NCBI GenBank assembly: GCA_002633005.1
Contig: NMRA01000072.1
Span: 332,952-396,951 of the forward strand
Length of the DNA stretch: 64,000 nt
Source: Phoronis australis
Taxonomy: Eukaryota; Phoronida; Phoronidae
Reading direction: 5' to 3'
The first letter of the stretch is position 1. The number at the start of each line of letters is the position of its first letter. The notes beneath the pieces are model-generated. The model had not been told where the DNA came from. It did no database searches and saw nothing but the letters and a program-made list of their open reading frames with translations. Below, one piece after another: positions 25,395 through 38,000 of this stretch. A program made the translations under genes and the position numbers.

Positions 25395-25516
25395 CCAGAT
25401 CGTCGGCCACAATAAAAACAATGTTAGGTTTTAGGCGGCCTCACAGACCTCGCGTCGCATTTGTAGCAGACGAGCAGTGTAAGGAAAACCCTCAAATATA
25501 ATGCGGAATGGGACAT
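25395..25516 (-). pseudogene. Frameshifted sulfatase first-exon relic (type a)
   Basis: Third 5' end near copy B. It starts MSHS and reads the same hydrophobic segment ([10 protein letters not shown]) as exon 1 of copy B, but is 122 bp instead of 124. The length change puts a TAA directly after the PPKT region, so the VADDLG motif is out of frame. The GTGAGT donor survives. Its upstream flank also resembles that of exon 1 of copy B. It is a decayed duplicate of the copy B 5' end and cannot supply a functional N-terminus. Confidence 0.7.
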
Positions 25517-26739
25517 TGTTGCTTTGTCCGGTCAGATTACTTTCCGGCCGGTTTTCAACAATTGGTGTCGTCAGACTCGTCGCTGCGTCAACCTCAAGAG
25601 ACAGGCACTAGTCTTCGTAGACCCAATCACTTTCGACAGTTGTTTATCACACTGATGTTTTATTTTTAACTTCACGTTTTTTTAGCCGAGCGTCCCAGTT
25701 ACTGACCCCAAGTTGTTTATACAGGTAGTGATCAGAAGATAAATTTAGTTCAGTTACTTTAGAAAGAAAATAACGGCGGTCACACGACCACAAGTGATGA
25801 TAAAATGTTCAAATAACGAATAGTCATATTACAGTATGTTTAGCAAACAAATGGAACCTTTTCATTTCAGTCCGCTGGGAACTGATTGACGAAGAGCCCG
25901 GGCACGGCGCGAGTATCGCCATTGAATGTTAAGGTCTCATTGTAAAACACGCTGTCATTGCATTTTAATCCACTGCTTAAACCATGCAGCAGTTGTTTGT
26001 CACATGTAGCGACAGTCGAGGTGCCAATTTAGAAATCAGCCAGGGCACCTCAAAGAAAACAAATCTGGAAGAGAGTTCATTGGTTTGTAGTTCTTTTTTG
26101 CGTAGACATTTACCTGGTCCATTCCATGGCACAGCAGGTTATGAACTGAAGATGCGCATGCTGTACACATTTTGCCGATATCACTGGTGTCAAATAATAA
26201 ATTCCGAATCGTATTGTAAAGCTTGCTTTAATTTGTAGTTTTGAATCAACGACCATTCTGCGATACTACGAGTATCAAACCATGTACTAAGTGTGTGTCT
26301 ACGTATCAAACCAACCACTGCATTTTCAACATAAACACTGTTGGCACAACCACACAAACGGGTCTAAAAACCATGTTTGAAGGTGTAATGCATTCTGGAA
26401 CATTCAGCAGTTCCAGGCGGTAAAGGACTTGTGAACTGCAACTGATATCAAGTAAAACTGAGGAATAAATGTTTGTTTAGATGTCTCTCGTTCGTTACAA
26501 CGTTCATCAATTGCAGTACGAACTTGCCTTGCGTATCCGGTATAACAAAAGAAAATACATAGTAAGCATGAAACACTCGACTTTGGTTTACCCATTCAAA
26601 AGACCTCCAAAACTGCCACAATGTCAAACTTAATAAAAAATGTATTTTAAGCAAGTCTTTTCAGACTTCAACACAACATCTTAACTCACGGTATCACAAA
26701 CCTCTAAAAATAAAACACGCTTTTCATAGTTGGTGTTGT

Positions 26740-27290
26740 GTGTGGCTTCAAACAATTTTGCAAAAAAATTGGATTGCTGAAAAGATTTAGAATTTAGGAC
26801 TCAAGAGGAATGGTGCAAGCAGTTTATTACAGCCAGCATTGCCTGAATACACACGTTCTACAAATCACCAGAAAATCCATGGATCAGGTTATCAGACAAA
26901 GCTTCAATACAACCTCACAAGATCAAATACAGGTTAATTCTCCTGCAACAGGTTACAAATTTTTGCTACCAATTCTCTTCCCAAAAAGGAGGATCTTCAA
27001 ATTTCGCAGATTATCCATTTCATGTACTGATGTTGGAGTGTTTCCTGCAGTGTTCCAGAAATTTTTCAGCAACTCGATGAATTTAGTGCAAAGAAGCAAG
27101 AGAAGGAATGAAATAATGTCTGCTCAAATGGCCAAGTTGAGGTGACAAGATAGTGTAACTGAGAGAAAATCTTACAACAACAGATTCAAGCCTTTTCACA
27201 GGTGCTGTAAATATCTCCTATCAGTATCTAAGCCAACATGATGTGCTTTTCCAAATTAAAAAATGCGCTGCTCTATGGAATACATCGGTC
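26740..27290. repeat. Dispersed repeat, second copy
   Basis: Matches 11180-11570, starting with a shared TGTGTGGCTTC and AATTTTGCAA segment. It is the right-most block with clear similarity to the sulfatase unit 1 spacer. Confidence 0.6.
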
Positions 27291-27299
27291 GAGTGTGAA

Positions 27300-29061
27300 A
27301 TCAACACACAACTGATAAGAAGTGTTAAAATATCTTTTCACAGCGCGGAATGCAGCGTTTGCTGGCAATAGAATTGTGCTGGTTTATGCAAAGTTTCGGG
27401 TCCCTGGCTTAAGCAGAAAAAAGTTTGTGTCAAGAGAATCACCATGTACAATCGCAGACTACATTATCTTCTGATAATCACTGCAACAACCCTAATTATT
27501 CAACACATTCAGCAGACTTTCACATTCATGTCTCATTAAAACATTTCATAATAGGTAAATGTACACAATAAAAGTACTGAAAGTGACCTCTCAAAGTCTC
27601 ATCACTATATACATATAAATAAAATCACTTGACAACTGCAGCAACTAACAGCTCACAAAAAGGCTTGTTGCCAAATGACACCAATCTAAACAATCCATAC
27701 TCCTCTGTATGCAAAAAAGATCTTTGTATCCCACATCACAAAATGTGTAATAGTGAACTAAACATACTTTTTTCACTTTGAATTACCCAATTAAACAGGC
27801 ACGGATCCGGAGGGTGGGTCCGCAGGATGGGTCCAGGTGGATGTTTCTCAATGAGTCTATTGCTTTTGGCTAAAAATCAGTTTACAAATGGTTTAACCTG
27901 CTTCACAAAATCAGCCTAAAGTCAGACAATCTGTTTACAATTCACAACCAAACGACAGAAATCCATAGCCTGCTCAGGATCAGGCTAAAAGTCAAAGCCA
28001 AAAAACATACTTTTGATTACAGACTCCCTGAGAAGCAGGCTCCTGGAAGCATCCCAAGCAACCCACTTTACCCTTTCTTGGACCCCCTGGAGAAAATCCT
28101 TGATCAGCACCTGTTAGACAACAGTGGAATTGGGTTTACTTGACAATGCTAAATACATTTATAAAGTCATACAGGGCAACAATACCATCTTCATTAAAAT
28201 TTACCCTGATGTCTTAAAGTGCGGCCAATCACAGCGCTATCATCCAAGACTATACTGACAATGTGCCCACTATTGCAAGGGGCCATGCATTTAAGACTTG
28301 TTATCAGTTCACAATTATCTTTTTCAGAAGTGTACAAAGCTCACACCTTTCCAAACTTCTCTACCTAAAAGCATATAATTAAAGACAATTTGGATGTTAC
28401 GAAAGACAGGGTTTTCCGTTTAACATTTTACTGCTGCTAGCTAACAGTAGATTTATAAGGAATATTAAATAGAAGTGAACCCAATGTTCAATACCGGTAG
28501 TTTATTTTTTTTACTCAGGAGTATTATGTCGCAGAAAAATGTACCGCATGTAAAAACTTTGAGTTTGATAGCTTTTCTGGTCATGAGATAATTTCATCAT
28601 ACTTATGTGCTTAATGTAACATGGTTATTAATTTAAATAAATTGTATGTATGCTTTGAAAATTCAATGCTGGTGTATTTCTGTACACACAATATGGAAAT
28701 GAGCTTTCAATTAAAAGAAAATATGAGGTAAATTGAAAAGCCCAGTCAGTGTCAAGAATTTCCGATTGAAAACTCATTACCGTACTATCTTACCAATTTT
28801 GGACAAAAATAATCACCAAAATTGCACTTATCTGATTTTTCAAGGTCTCCTTACAATGTTGTAACTGCTCAGAAGTTTTTAAAATTTAACGTGACAGTAG
28901 ACAAAACTTGAACGCGGTAAAGCTTTAATTTGGTGCTGTATATTTTATATGCAAAGAATGAGAAAATAAAATTTCAACTGTCAATCAAATGAGGCCCTGA
29001 ATTGGTGATATTTTACCGTACTACATAGAGTGCCATCTAGTGACAAGAATAATCAGACAAG
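27300..29061. other. Spacer between the sulfatase cluster and KIF15; KIF15 3' UTR
   Basis: AT-rich; no coding exon recognised on either strand. The right part is the KIF15 3' UTR. The two gene regions meet tail (KIF15) to head (sulfatase), as all lie on the minus strand. Confidence 0.6.
28501..28506 (-). terminator. Candidate poly(A) signal of KIF15
   Basis: First AATAAA on the minus strand after the stop at 29062, implying a 3' UTR of about 570 nt. A variant ATTAAA at 28924-28929 is nearer. The choice cannot be made from sequence. Confidence 0.3.
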
Positions 29062-32000
29062 TTAGCTAGTCTTGTAGTCCACCAGTCTTTGTTTTGCTCC
29101 AGGGTTGAGTTCTTTCAGAGGTGTACTGTTATGTCGCTTCTTCTGCAGTCTATAAACTTCAGCGGTCAGCTTGGCCACTTCCTGGATAACAAATAAATCA
29201 CCATTACTTCATTTCACAATTGTGGGATTTATAAAATGTGGGTAAAGTTACCCAGTCCTGTTCCAGAATAATGCACATTTTCCACAGCACGTTTTGTCCA
29301 GATGCTTTTTGACAAGTACCTTATTGTCGATTAAACATAACGCTCAAATGAGGTCAAAACATGAATCTAACAATTTCTTGAGTGAACAAACCCAGCGGCA
29401 TCCGACAAAAACACTGAGTGCAATATATTTTAAAAAGATGGTTCCTCACACATAAAAAGCTGGATACAGTCCATAGGTGCAATGATAGAGGCAACAAATT
29501 TAGCCATTGGTTATTTAATGCAGAACCTCTCTTGTTAAATAGTCGGCATGGAAACACCCACTGGAGCCCCAGCAGTGTGTTAGCCNNNNNNNNNNNNNNN
29601 NNACTCAGCTTGAAACTAATTTATATATCAATAACAAAGCCCACAGCCAGGGCTTCAACTGGATTGAACAGTTTATTTTCAACTCATGACAAAGCCCAAA
29701 AATCTAGTTGTGCTGGCTCAGTGTTGGTTCACATAATTTGTGACACCTTTTTCAAGTACAGAACTTTTAATTTTTTGTAATATTTAACGACTCATTGTTT
29801 AAAGTTTTAGAGTATTCAAAGCATGTATCATTGACTTTAATAATTAAAATATCCAACATTCAATTCAAATACGATTCAATTCAGAAACTAAACTGGACTG
29901 TCTGTATTATCACATTCTAAGGAACGACCTTTCTGAAAAGCCAAAGTAAACAAACGCTGATAACTTGAGTAAGACTCGTGATATCAGTAGCATGTGATCG
30001 GATAAAAAACTGTTACCTTTGAAAGATACTTGTAGTAAGACGTGACAATCCCCAGTTAACACTCTCATTATCTTCACTATAGTGTTGCAATGTAAGTACA
30101 CATCAGAAACCCGTGATGAACTAATGGGACGAAGACATGTGACTTGTGATATAGAAGGTGGACATTTACTTTACTTGAAGTGGCCACACACCATTTTGTT
30201 ATTTCAATAACAACACTAATTTCATATTCGTCACACCTAATGCACCCTAATGAGTGCTGGGTGCTTGATACAAATAGGAGATTTAAATCAAACCCGTTCT
30301 AACTTTGCTCAGTTATAAACTGATCAATATTTGTACGTTTATTCTCATTTTTATACGTTTCAACCATTTACCATGCCCACATCTTAATGTATATTTCCAC
30401 ATTTTCTGACAAATAATTGTCTGTTATTATGCAGTGGTAACTTTTAGTAGAGTGGTACTGCAAACTTAAAAATAACAATAGCAATAGTAATAGTAATAGT
30501 AATTGCAATAGATAAGAAATAGTGATAGCGATAGTTAAGAAATAGTATTAGAAATAGTAATATTAACAGAAATAGTAATAGCAATTATTAGTAATAGATA
30601 AGAAATAGTAATAAAAATAGTAAAGATTGTCAGAAAGTGACAATAATGACTCTGAGTGAGTGACACATTCCAGAAGGTTTACAACCTTTGCGGTGGCTTG
30701 TGCAGCATAGCAGAACTATACAAGAAAATAGCAATTTGGATTATGCTAAATCGCTAGATGTTTAACTGTTGACACATCAGAATACATGTTGAATGAAAAG
30801 GTCAAAATTTCAGAAGAAAAATGCACCCAACAACCCCATGATTGCCCCAAATGACTGGAAGCTTTAGAATGAGAGCTCAAGTGTGTACATCAATCACATG
30901 TGTAAATCTGAATTGTCTAGTTCAAAATTTAAGTTTGCACTCAATGACTTTTGACCTATTTTTTCTGATTTAATGCCTTGATTGCTTAGAAAGGTAGTGC
31001 ATTTGATTGGCATGCATGCTTACACCCGTGCACTGGAACTGAAGAGAATTCCTAGAAAGATGTGGGAGAAATAACATTTTGAAAATTGGATTACCTTTAC
31101 ACTAATTGATCGTTTCCGGTGCACTATGAGCCATTTTAGTAGATTTATTGCAGTCCGTGAAAAGTGTGTTTAATCATGCCAAGAATCACAGTTGTCTAAC
31201 TGTTGACACATTAGAATACATGTTGAATGAAAAGGTAAAAAAATTCAGAAGAAAAATGCACCTTGTGACCACATGGTTGCATCAAATGAGCTGAAATTTT
31301 GGAATTAAAAGTCAATTACATGAACCAATCAGTTGTGTGAATTTGAAGTATTTAGTTCAAAATTAAAGTTTGCACCCAATGACCTTTGACCTCTTTTATC
31401 TGATTGGATGACCCGATTGCTTAGAAAAGTAATGCATTTGATTGGCATGTAGACTTACACCTATACACATAAATTGAAAAGAATTCCTTGGAAAATGTAG
31501 GAGAAATAACATTTTGAAAATAAGATGACATTTGCATCTATTTACCACTTCCAGTGCATTACCAGGAATTTCCATAGATAAGTCCATGGGCGTGTGTTCA
31601 GAAAATGAAAATTTTCAGGTGTTTTAACAACACCAAATAATTGCCCGGGCGTTAATTCGGAAAAGGGGGGGGGGGGGCTGGTAAATGAAGTCATAGTTTT
31701 GCAGACTTTGACATTTTTACTTAAAAGCGTGTTTTTAAATTTTATGTTAATAAATGCATAGTTTTCCAACACCTTGTTTGTTTTTATAAATTATAATAAA
31801 TGCTCCACAAAACTGAAGTTGTGACAAAAAGTTGACGCTGAATGGGTTTGTAAGAGGAAAACTTCCAAATAAATGAGCCACTGTTTGGACACTTGACACC
31901 AGAAGTTTTAATACCAAAATTAGCACCCATGGGTGTTTATTCGGCATAATTTTCCAAAAAAACGCCCATGGGCGTTTCATCGGGTGGACTTATCTACAAA

Positions 32001-35000
32001 AAATCCCAGTAATAATGTATAAAATTTATGGATGGCTCAATCGTACTTGAAAAGTTTCAAACATGTTTGAGAGTTATTAAGCTCTAGAAAAGATCGGAAA
32101 GGAAAATAATAATGATAAAAAGCAAAAAACCCGAGAATAACAATACTGTGCTTGTACGCGCAGAGCAACAACAACAATAACAATAATGATAATAAAAACA
32201 ACAACGATAACAAAAATCAAACTAATTTTGGTACTAATCTAAAGTGCTAATATTCCTTTTAATTTAGTTGCTTTCAGTTAATCTGTAACAATTCATAATG
32301 TGAGTTCTCATTATCATGAAATGGTTTGTAAAATTTGATTTATTAGAGCAATAGATTGGCAAAAAAATGTCAGGGGGGCGCTCACACGAAGAATGTGACA
32401 AAGTGATGGGAAAATAACAAAACAGCAAGATGATAGTTGAAAACATTGCAAGCTGAGGACCTGCTCAAGCACAGTGACAGCAAGCAGAACAAGAATATGA
32501 TTCACTCACTTCTCGTAGTGTGTTGTTTTCATCTTTAATCGCCAGGTGGTGCTGGATTTTCTGCTTAGGGTTTTGATGACCCACCAGCTTGGCGTTCTCA
32601 GAACGCAATATTTCCAGGTTTTCTTCTTTCGCCCGGAGTTCCTGTGCACAGAAACAGTTTGAGTCAGTTAACGAGAGATAAAAGCAACGCGGATAGTTCA
32701 TATGCACTAATAACGTGCATGGCAAATGGCAAAGATACAAGGCATGCACCCCTTTTTCAAACATTCCCAAACTTAAAAGTCATCTGGAAACTGCCTGATG
32801 CAATTCTGCTATACATTGAGATTGCCAAGTCTGATCCATCCCGTATCAACACCAGGCATGCTCACTTCAATGGAAACTAATTTGGCAAGAAAATTGTTTA
32901 AAAAAGAATGGCAGATAGAGAAAAATTATACCAAAAATGAATAGTAAACTAAATTCCAGTAGGGGGCACAGCACTAGTCAAACTTAGGTCAGTGTTGCTC
33001 CATCCTAGCCACGTTGCGTGAAGATCCTTCACTAAACTTGGTAGATATTGAAGCAAACGCAAAAAAAACACTGCCACTAGAGGGCACAGTATCAGTAAAA
33101 ACTGTCCAAGAATCAACGTTGGACAGGTTTCTGTCAACAAAAACTAGTGCATCAAACTTCATAGTGATTCCTCAAAGCTTTTGACAGAAAAACGTAAGAT
33201 AAAAACAGAAGCAAAATACTTAAGTTCCTAGAGCCATCACAAATGGACAGGTGGTGTCTAATTCTCTATTGAAACACATGTGTCAAATTTCATGAAGTTC
33301 AAACAAGGGACTTTGTAATTACAGAAGCAGACTCAGAAAGCATAATTGGCAAAAGGGAACTCAGCAGAAATCAGATCCATCCATAAGTCAATCTACTACG
33401 TACTTTTGTTAACAGGAACACACCTACTACCAAGATATATTAGGATTTTTTATTAAAAACTTGCTTGATACTGAAGCAGGCGCAAACAAAATGAAACTAC
33501 CCGTTGTACAGCCGTGGGTTTATCACCACGCACCCAGTATAACCTCTTCAGTGTAGATCAGATCTCCATACCTCCTCACTATAGATTTACATGAACAGTC
33601 ACTCCAGTAGTACTAAAGAATATATATACTAAGCCAGTGTACACCCTCAAGTTTAGATATGGGTTCTGTTTCGTGAAAATTGACTTAACACTTATGTTTC
33701 TGTTTCGTGAAAATTGATTTAACACTTAAGTCAAGATTTTGTCTAATGCTCCACGCATCAACTATTTTCCAAGTAACTGAATCTCACGTGAGCAAATTAA
33801 GTGCAAAGTGAATATACATACATGATTGCTAGCACGTGAGATAATTTCTATATTTATTTCTAGACTGTGGTGTGTTTATAATTATTTGGCTAGACCTCTA
33901 TTCAGAAATTTTGAAGACCAAATTCTGTCTTAAATCTTACGTTGCTTTCACGAAACAGACTCCTGGGTTACGTTCCGAAGATGCAAGGACCTAGCCAAAA
34001 CCAAAGATTACACCAAAACTTCACGAGATATCTCCGTGTATACAAGTGAAGCATGTGAATGCACTAGCTTTACTCACGAAATCTTGCATCTACAAAACGC
34101 AGCCCTGGCCTCTCTTGTGTCCTCACTAAAGACCCCCTGTGCAAAGCCCCCTGTACCATCACCTACAGTATATCTTGTTCAGTTTGTACCTGCAATTCCT
34201 CACCTCAATACAGACGCCCCCAGTAAAGAGCCCCGTGTACCATCACCCAACAGTATATCTTTTCCAGTTTGTACCTGCCATCCCTCACCTCATCACAGAC
34301 CCCCCAGTACAGAACCCCCTGTAGGCCTACCATCACCCACAGTACAATACATCTTCTTCAGATTGAACCTGCACTCCCTCACCTCCTCATTATAGAGCAC
34401 CCAGTATAGAGCACACTGTAGGACTACTGTCACTCACAGTATATCTTCAATTTGGACCTGGCCTAATTCTCCTCCCATGTACAGTCTCCCAGTATACCTT
34501 GTCCATTGAGACCTACTCTCCCTTGCCACTACCCACCCCAAGTACAGTCCCCCCATAAAGTCGGGTATACCTTCTCTAGTTTGGACCTGGCCTCCTTTGC
34601 CTCTTCCACCTCGTGCTGCACCTCAGTTGTCCTCAGGTAAGCATTGTCCAAGTTTTGGCGTAGCCTAAACGACCAATTAAAACATCTGTATTAGTTCTAG
34701 AAGAAACAGTTGTCTTAATTCTGAGACAACCTAAAACATCTACATTATTTTGTTCAAGTTCTGTCCTCAGCCAAACCTCTAAGTTGTTGTGCAGATAAAC
34801 ACTAGATTTCTATGGTTTAATAACCATACCATACCACAAACAGGTGTGATCAAAGATTGAAAATAACTTAGAAGATGCATCATCCTTTTCATGAGTGGAG
34901 GAGGACAATGGAAGCATTTGCTCATCTCAAGAAGACACCCCTCTGACTGTTGCACAGCTACAGATACAGTATTGACAATACAGACCCCTTTGTTGATATT

Positions 35001-38000
35001 AGTGCTTGATTAGCAGAGACTGAGATAAAAAACTGCATGCTATCATTCTACTGAGTTTCTTTATGGAACGTGAATGATGATCTATAATTTCACATTGTAC
35101 AAAACAATACGTAGTTATCCTTGTTAGCAAGAAAGCTAACAACAGTTTAGTAACAATCATCACCGCCATACCTTTGATTTGCAGATTCCAGTTCACTACA
35201 GTTATTAGTGAGTGATGCATTCTGGGACTCCAGTGCGTTATACCTGGTAAAGAGAGAAGTTGATGTTCACAGCAACTTGTAAAGAAGCAGCTTTGCTTCT
35301 TAAGACTAATTATAAAATCAGCAAGGAGCAACGGAACCATTCTGTTATTAGCCTCCAGTTCAGTTAGTAAGTCATAGCAAGGATTACGTTTGCTGAAGCA
35401 CATCAAAAAGACCAATATGGTTGCCAATAGTTTTGTGACGAAAGTAAATTCACCAACTTCGCTAAACATGTTCACATAGCCAAGAATACAGAGACTTGAA
35501 AGATTGGCAACAAAAGATTTTCAAGTTAAAAGGTAACGTGGAGCGTTGAAATGCGACCATGACTGCAACGCAAACAGTGTGCTCCTAATGGTGTTTTTAG
35601 TAACATAAAAATGGCCATCAGATGGCGCAGAATAACCCAAACCCGTCTGAAACTGGGGACGCATCACTGCCTCTCTATTACAAAATTATATGTCAACTTT
35701 CATGAAAATCCACCAAGGAACTCCAGACGTAAAAAAACAAATTGCCATTAGAAGGCACAGCGCCGACAGCGGTAGTTGAATCTGTCCATCTGTTGTCAAG
35801 TTAATAGGAATAGAACTAGACTTGACAAATCATGATCTTGCAATGGGTTTAGTAGATACAGCTGCAGATTCGAAAAATCACTAGGGGGCACCACAGTAAT
35901 TGCACCCATCTGAGCGGTTTGGCGAATACAGAAGCAGACAGCAAAAAGAAGACTACAAAATAATTCACATGACCACTAGGTGGTGCACAATACGTTGAAT
36001 CACAAATTGGAAAGATGCTGTCATCTTCACAAAAGAAAACCGTTTGCCAAAGTTCAAGAAAAAGCATCGAGGAACTCAGAAAGATATTGAGGCAAAGGTA
36101 AAAAATAATAAAATTGCTACTAGCCATAAATATGGGGGCACATAAAAATCCATCAATGAACTCCAAGGATCTGAGGCAAACATAAAAAACCTTAAACTGT
36201 CACTGGTGAGGGGGCACACCTGTAGTCGAATTGGTCAGAAACTCATCGTCATATCTTATCATCTGATATCTGCCACATTTCACAAAGATCTTCCAAAGAG
36301 TTAAGATCCTTTGAGCAGTTTGGCGGATAGGAAGGCGGATATAAAAAGTACTCGATATTTTTTTAAACTGCCACAAGAAGATTATGTCAAATCTGCCCGA
36401 AAACAGTAAGATGCTATCATCCCTTTAATAGCTAAATTTTATGAAAATCCATCAAGGAACTCAAAAGATAGAGGTAAACGTAAAAAAATAAAATTGCCAC
36501 TAGGGGGGCAAATCTGTTGTTGAATCAGTCTGGAACTTGTCGTCTGTCGTCAGCATCATAGGTACATCTGTCAAATCTCATTATGATCCTACAAGGGGAT
36601 TAGGAGATGCAGCCCCGGACGCTGGATGCCCAGACAGATGATGGCAATATGCGCACACATACAAATATGTGGGCGCATAAAAATGGTTAGTTTCTAATTA
36701 TGGTCAACCCAAGAAACCAAGCATGTATTATTCAGATATACTAGTTTACAAAATATTAATACAAAATTGATATGTCTAGTGCAAAATTCATCATGCCTAT
36801 GGAAATCGCAGAAATTTTCTTCAGGAATTTTCTGATGATATGAAAGGAAAAATTTGTGTGATTTTTAACAATTTTTCAGAAGGGAACGAGACCAATATTT
36901 GGCCTGAATATTATGGAATTATTTTAATGAGTGTAATAAAAATTTGTGATCATCACCAGTTGAAAATTTTTGGACAAAATGGGGCAGATATGTGAAATTT
37001 CATTTAAAACATCTGTTTTTCATTTAAAACATCTGTTTTCCATAAAGACATGTAGCACCAAAATAATGCTTTTCCTTATTCAGGATTTGTACAGTAACTA
37101 TCAACAGACACTATTGAAAAATCTGTGCATTCATAATATTGTACTGCTACAAACTCTTGAAAAATGAAAAAAGGCAATGAGTTTTTATTGAGTTTTGTCC
37201 AAAATTTGGTGAGTTTTTATCGTACATGTGCACCAATTTTATGCTCGAGTTAAAAAGCTCAACCTTATAAGCAAGGTGGTCCTATGCACCACTACTTGCA
37301 GATCTATGGAATACGGAGGTACTTACTTAAACTCCAGCCCATACTTTTCCTGTCGTAACTGTGAGTTGGTAATCTCTGATGAGTGTAGCTGGTCTTCCAA
37401 TTGACTGACTCTCTCTTCTCTGAGGGAGAAATGTATCAAGCTGACAGAAACATTTAAAGTATTTCACAATAGAGAACACATTAAAACAGTGTTATGATAG
37501 AGAGAGAATCTTTCATTTGTTTTTACTTGTTAAGTAAAGTGTCTACGCCTGAATCCAAGCCACACTTTATGTTTTCGATGTCACCCAAGTTGCGTGTAAT
37601 TTACAGACCGTTGCAGCTACTTTTATGATTTTAAATTTTGTTTGGGAAGCACAATTCTCACTCCCCTTTATTTCAAACGTTACCACTGCACGATGGCGTC
37701 TGCATTCAGTCTGATTATTCAAAGTGTCATTACCTGGAGTTTTTATAATGCTAGTAAAAGTATTCTATACTACTAACAATTGCAGGATATGTGTCAAATG
37801 TGAATGTTTTAATTAAGAACATGTTTCGTGGCAAAGATAACCCAACACAATTCACAAACTCACGACAAGCCCAGAATACGATGTAGTGCTGAGAATATCA
37901 CTGCATGTTAAATGATATAGTGCTGAGAATGGCTCTGCATGTTAAAGGATGTAGTTCTGAGAATGTAACTGCATGTTAAATGATATAGTGCTGAGAATGT

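Noticed and set aside
34999-35475. 158-codon minus-strand frame overlapping KIF15 exon 30
   Set aside because: It reads exon 30 in the wrong frame; the right frame joins exons 29 and 31.
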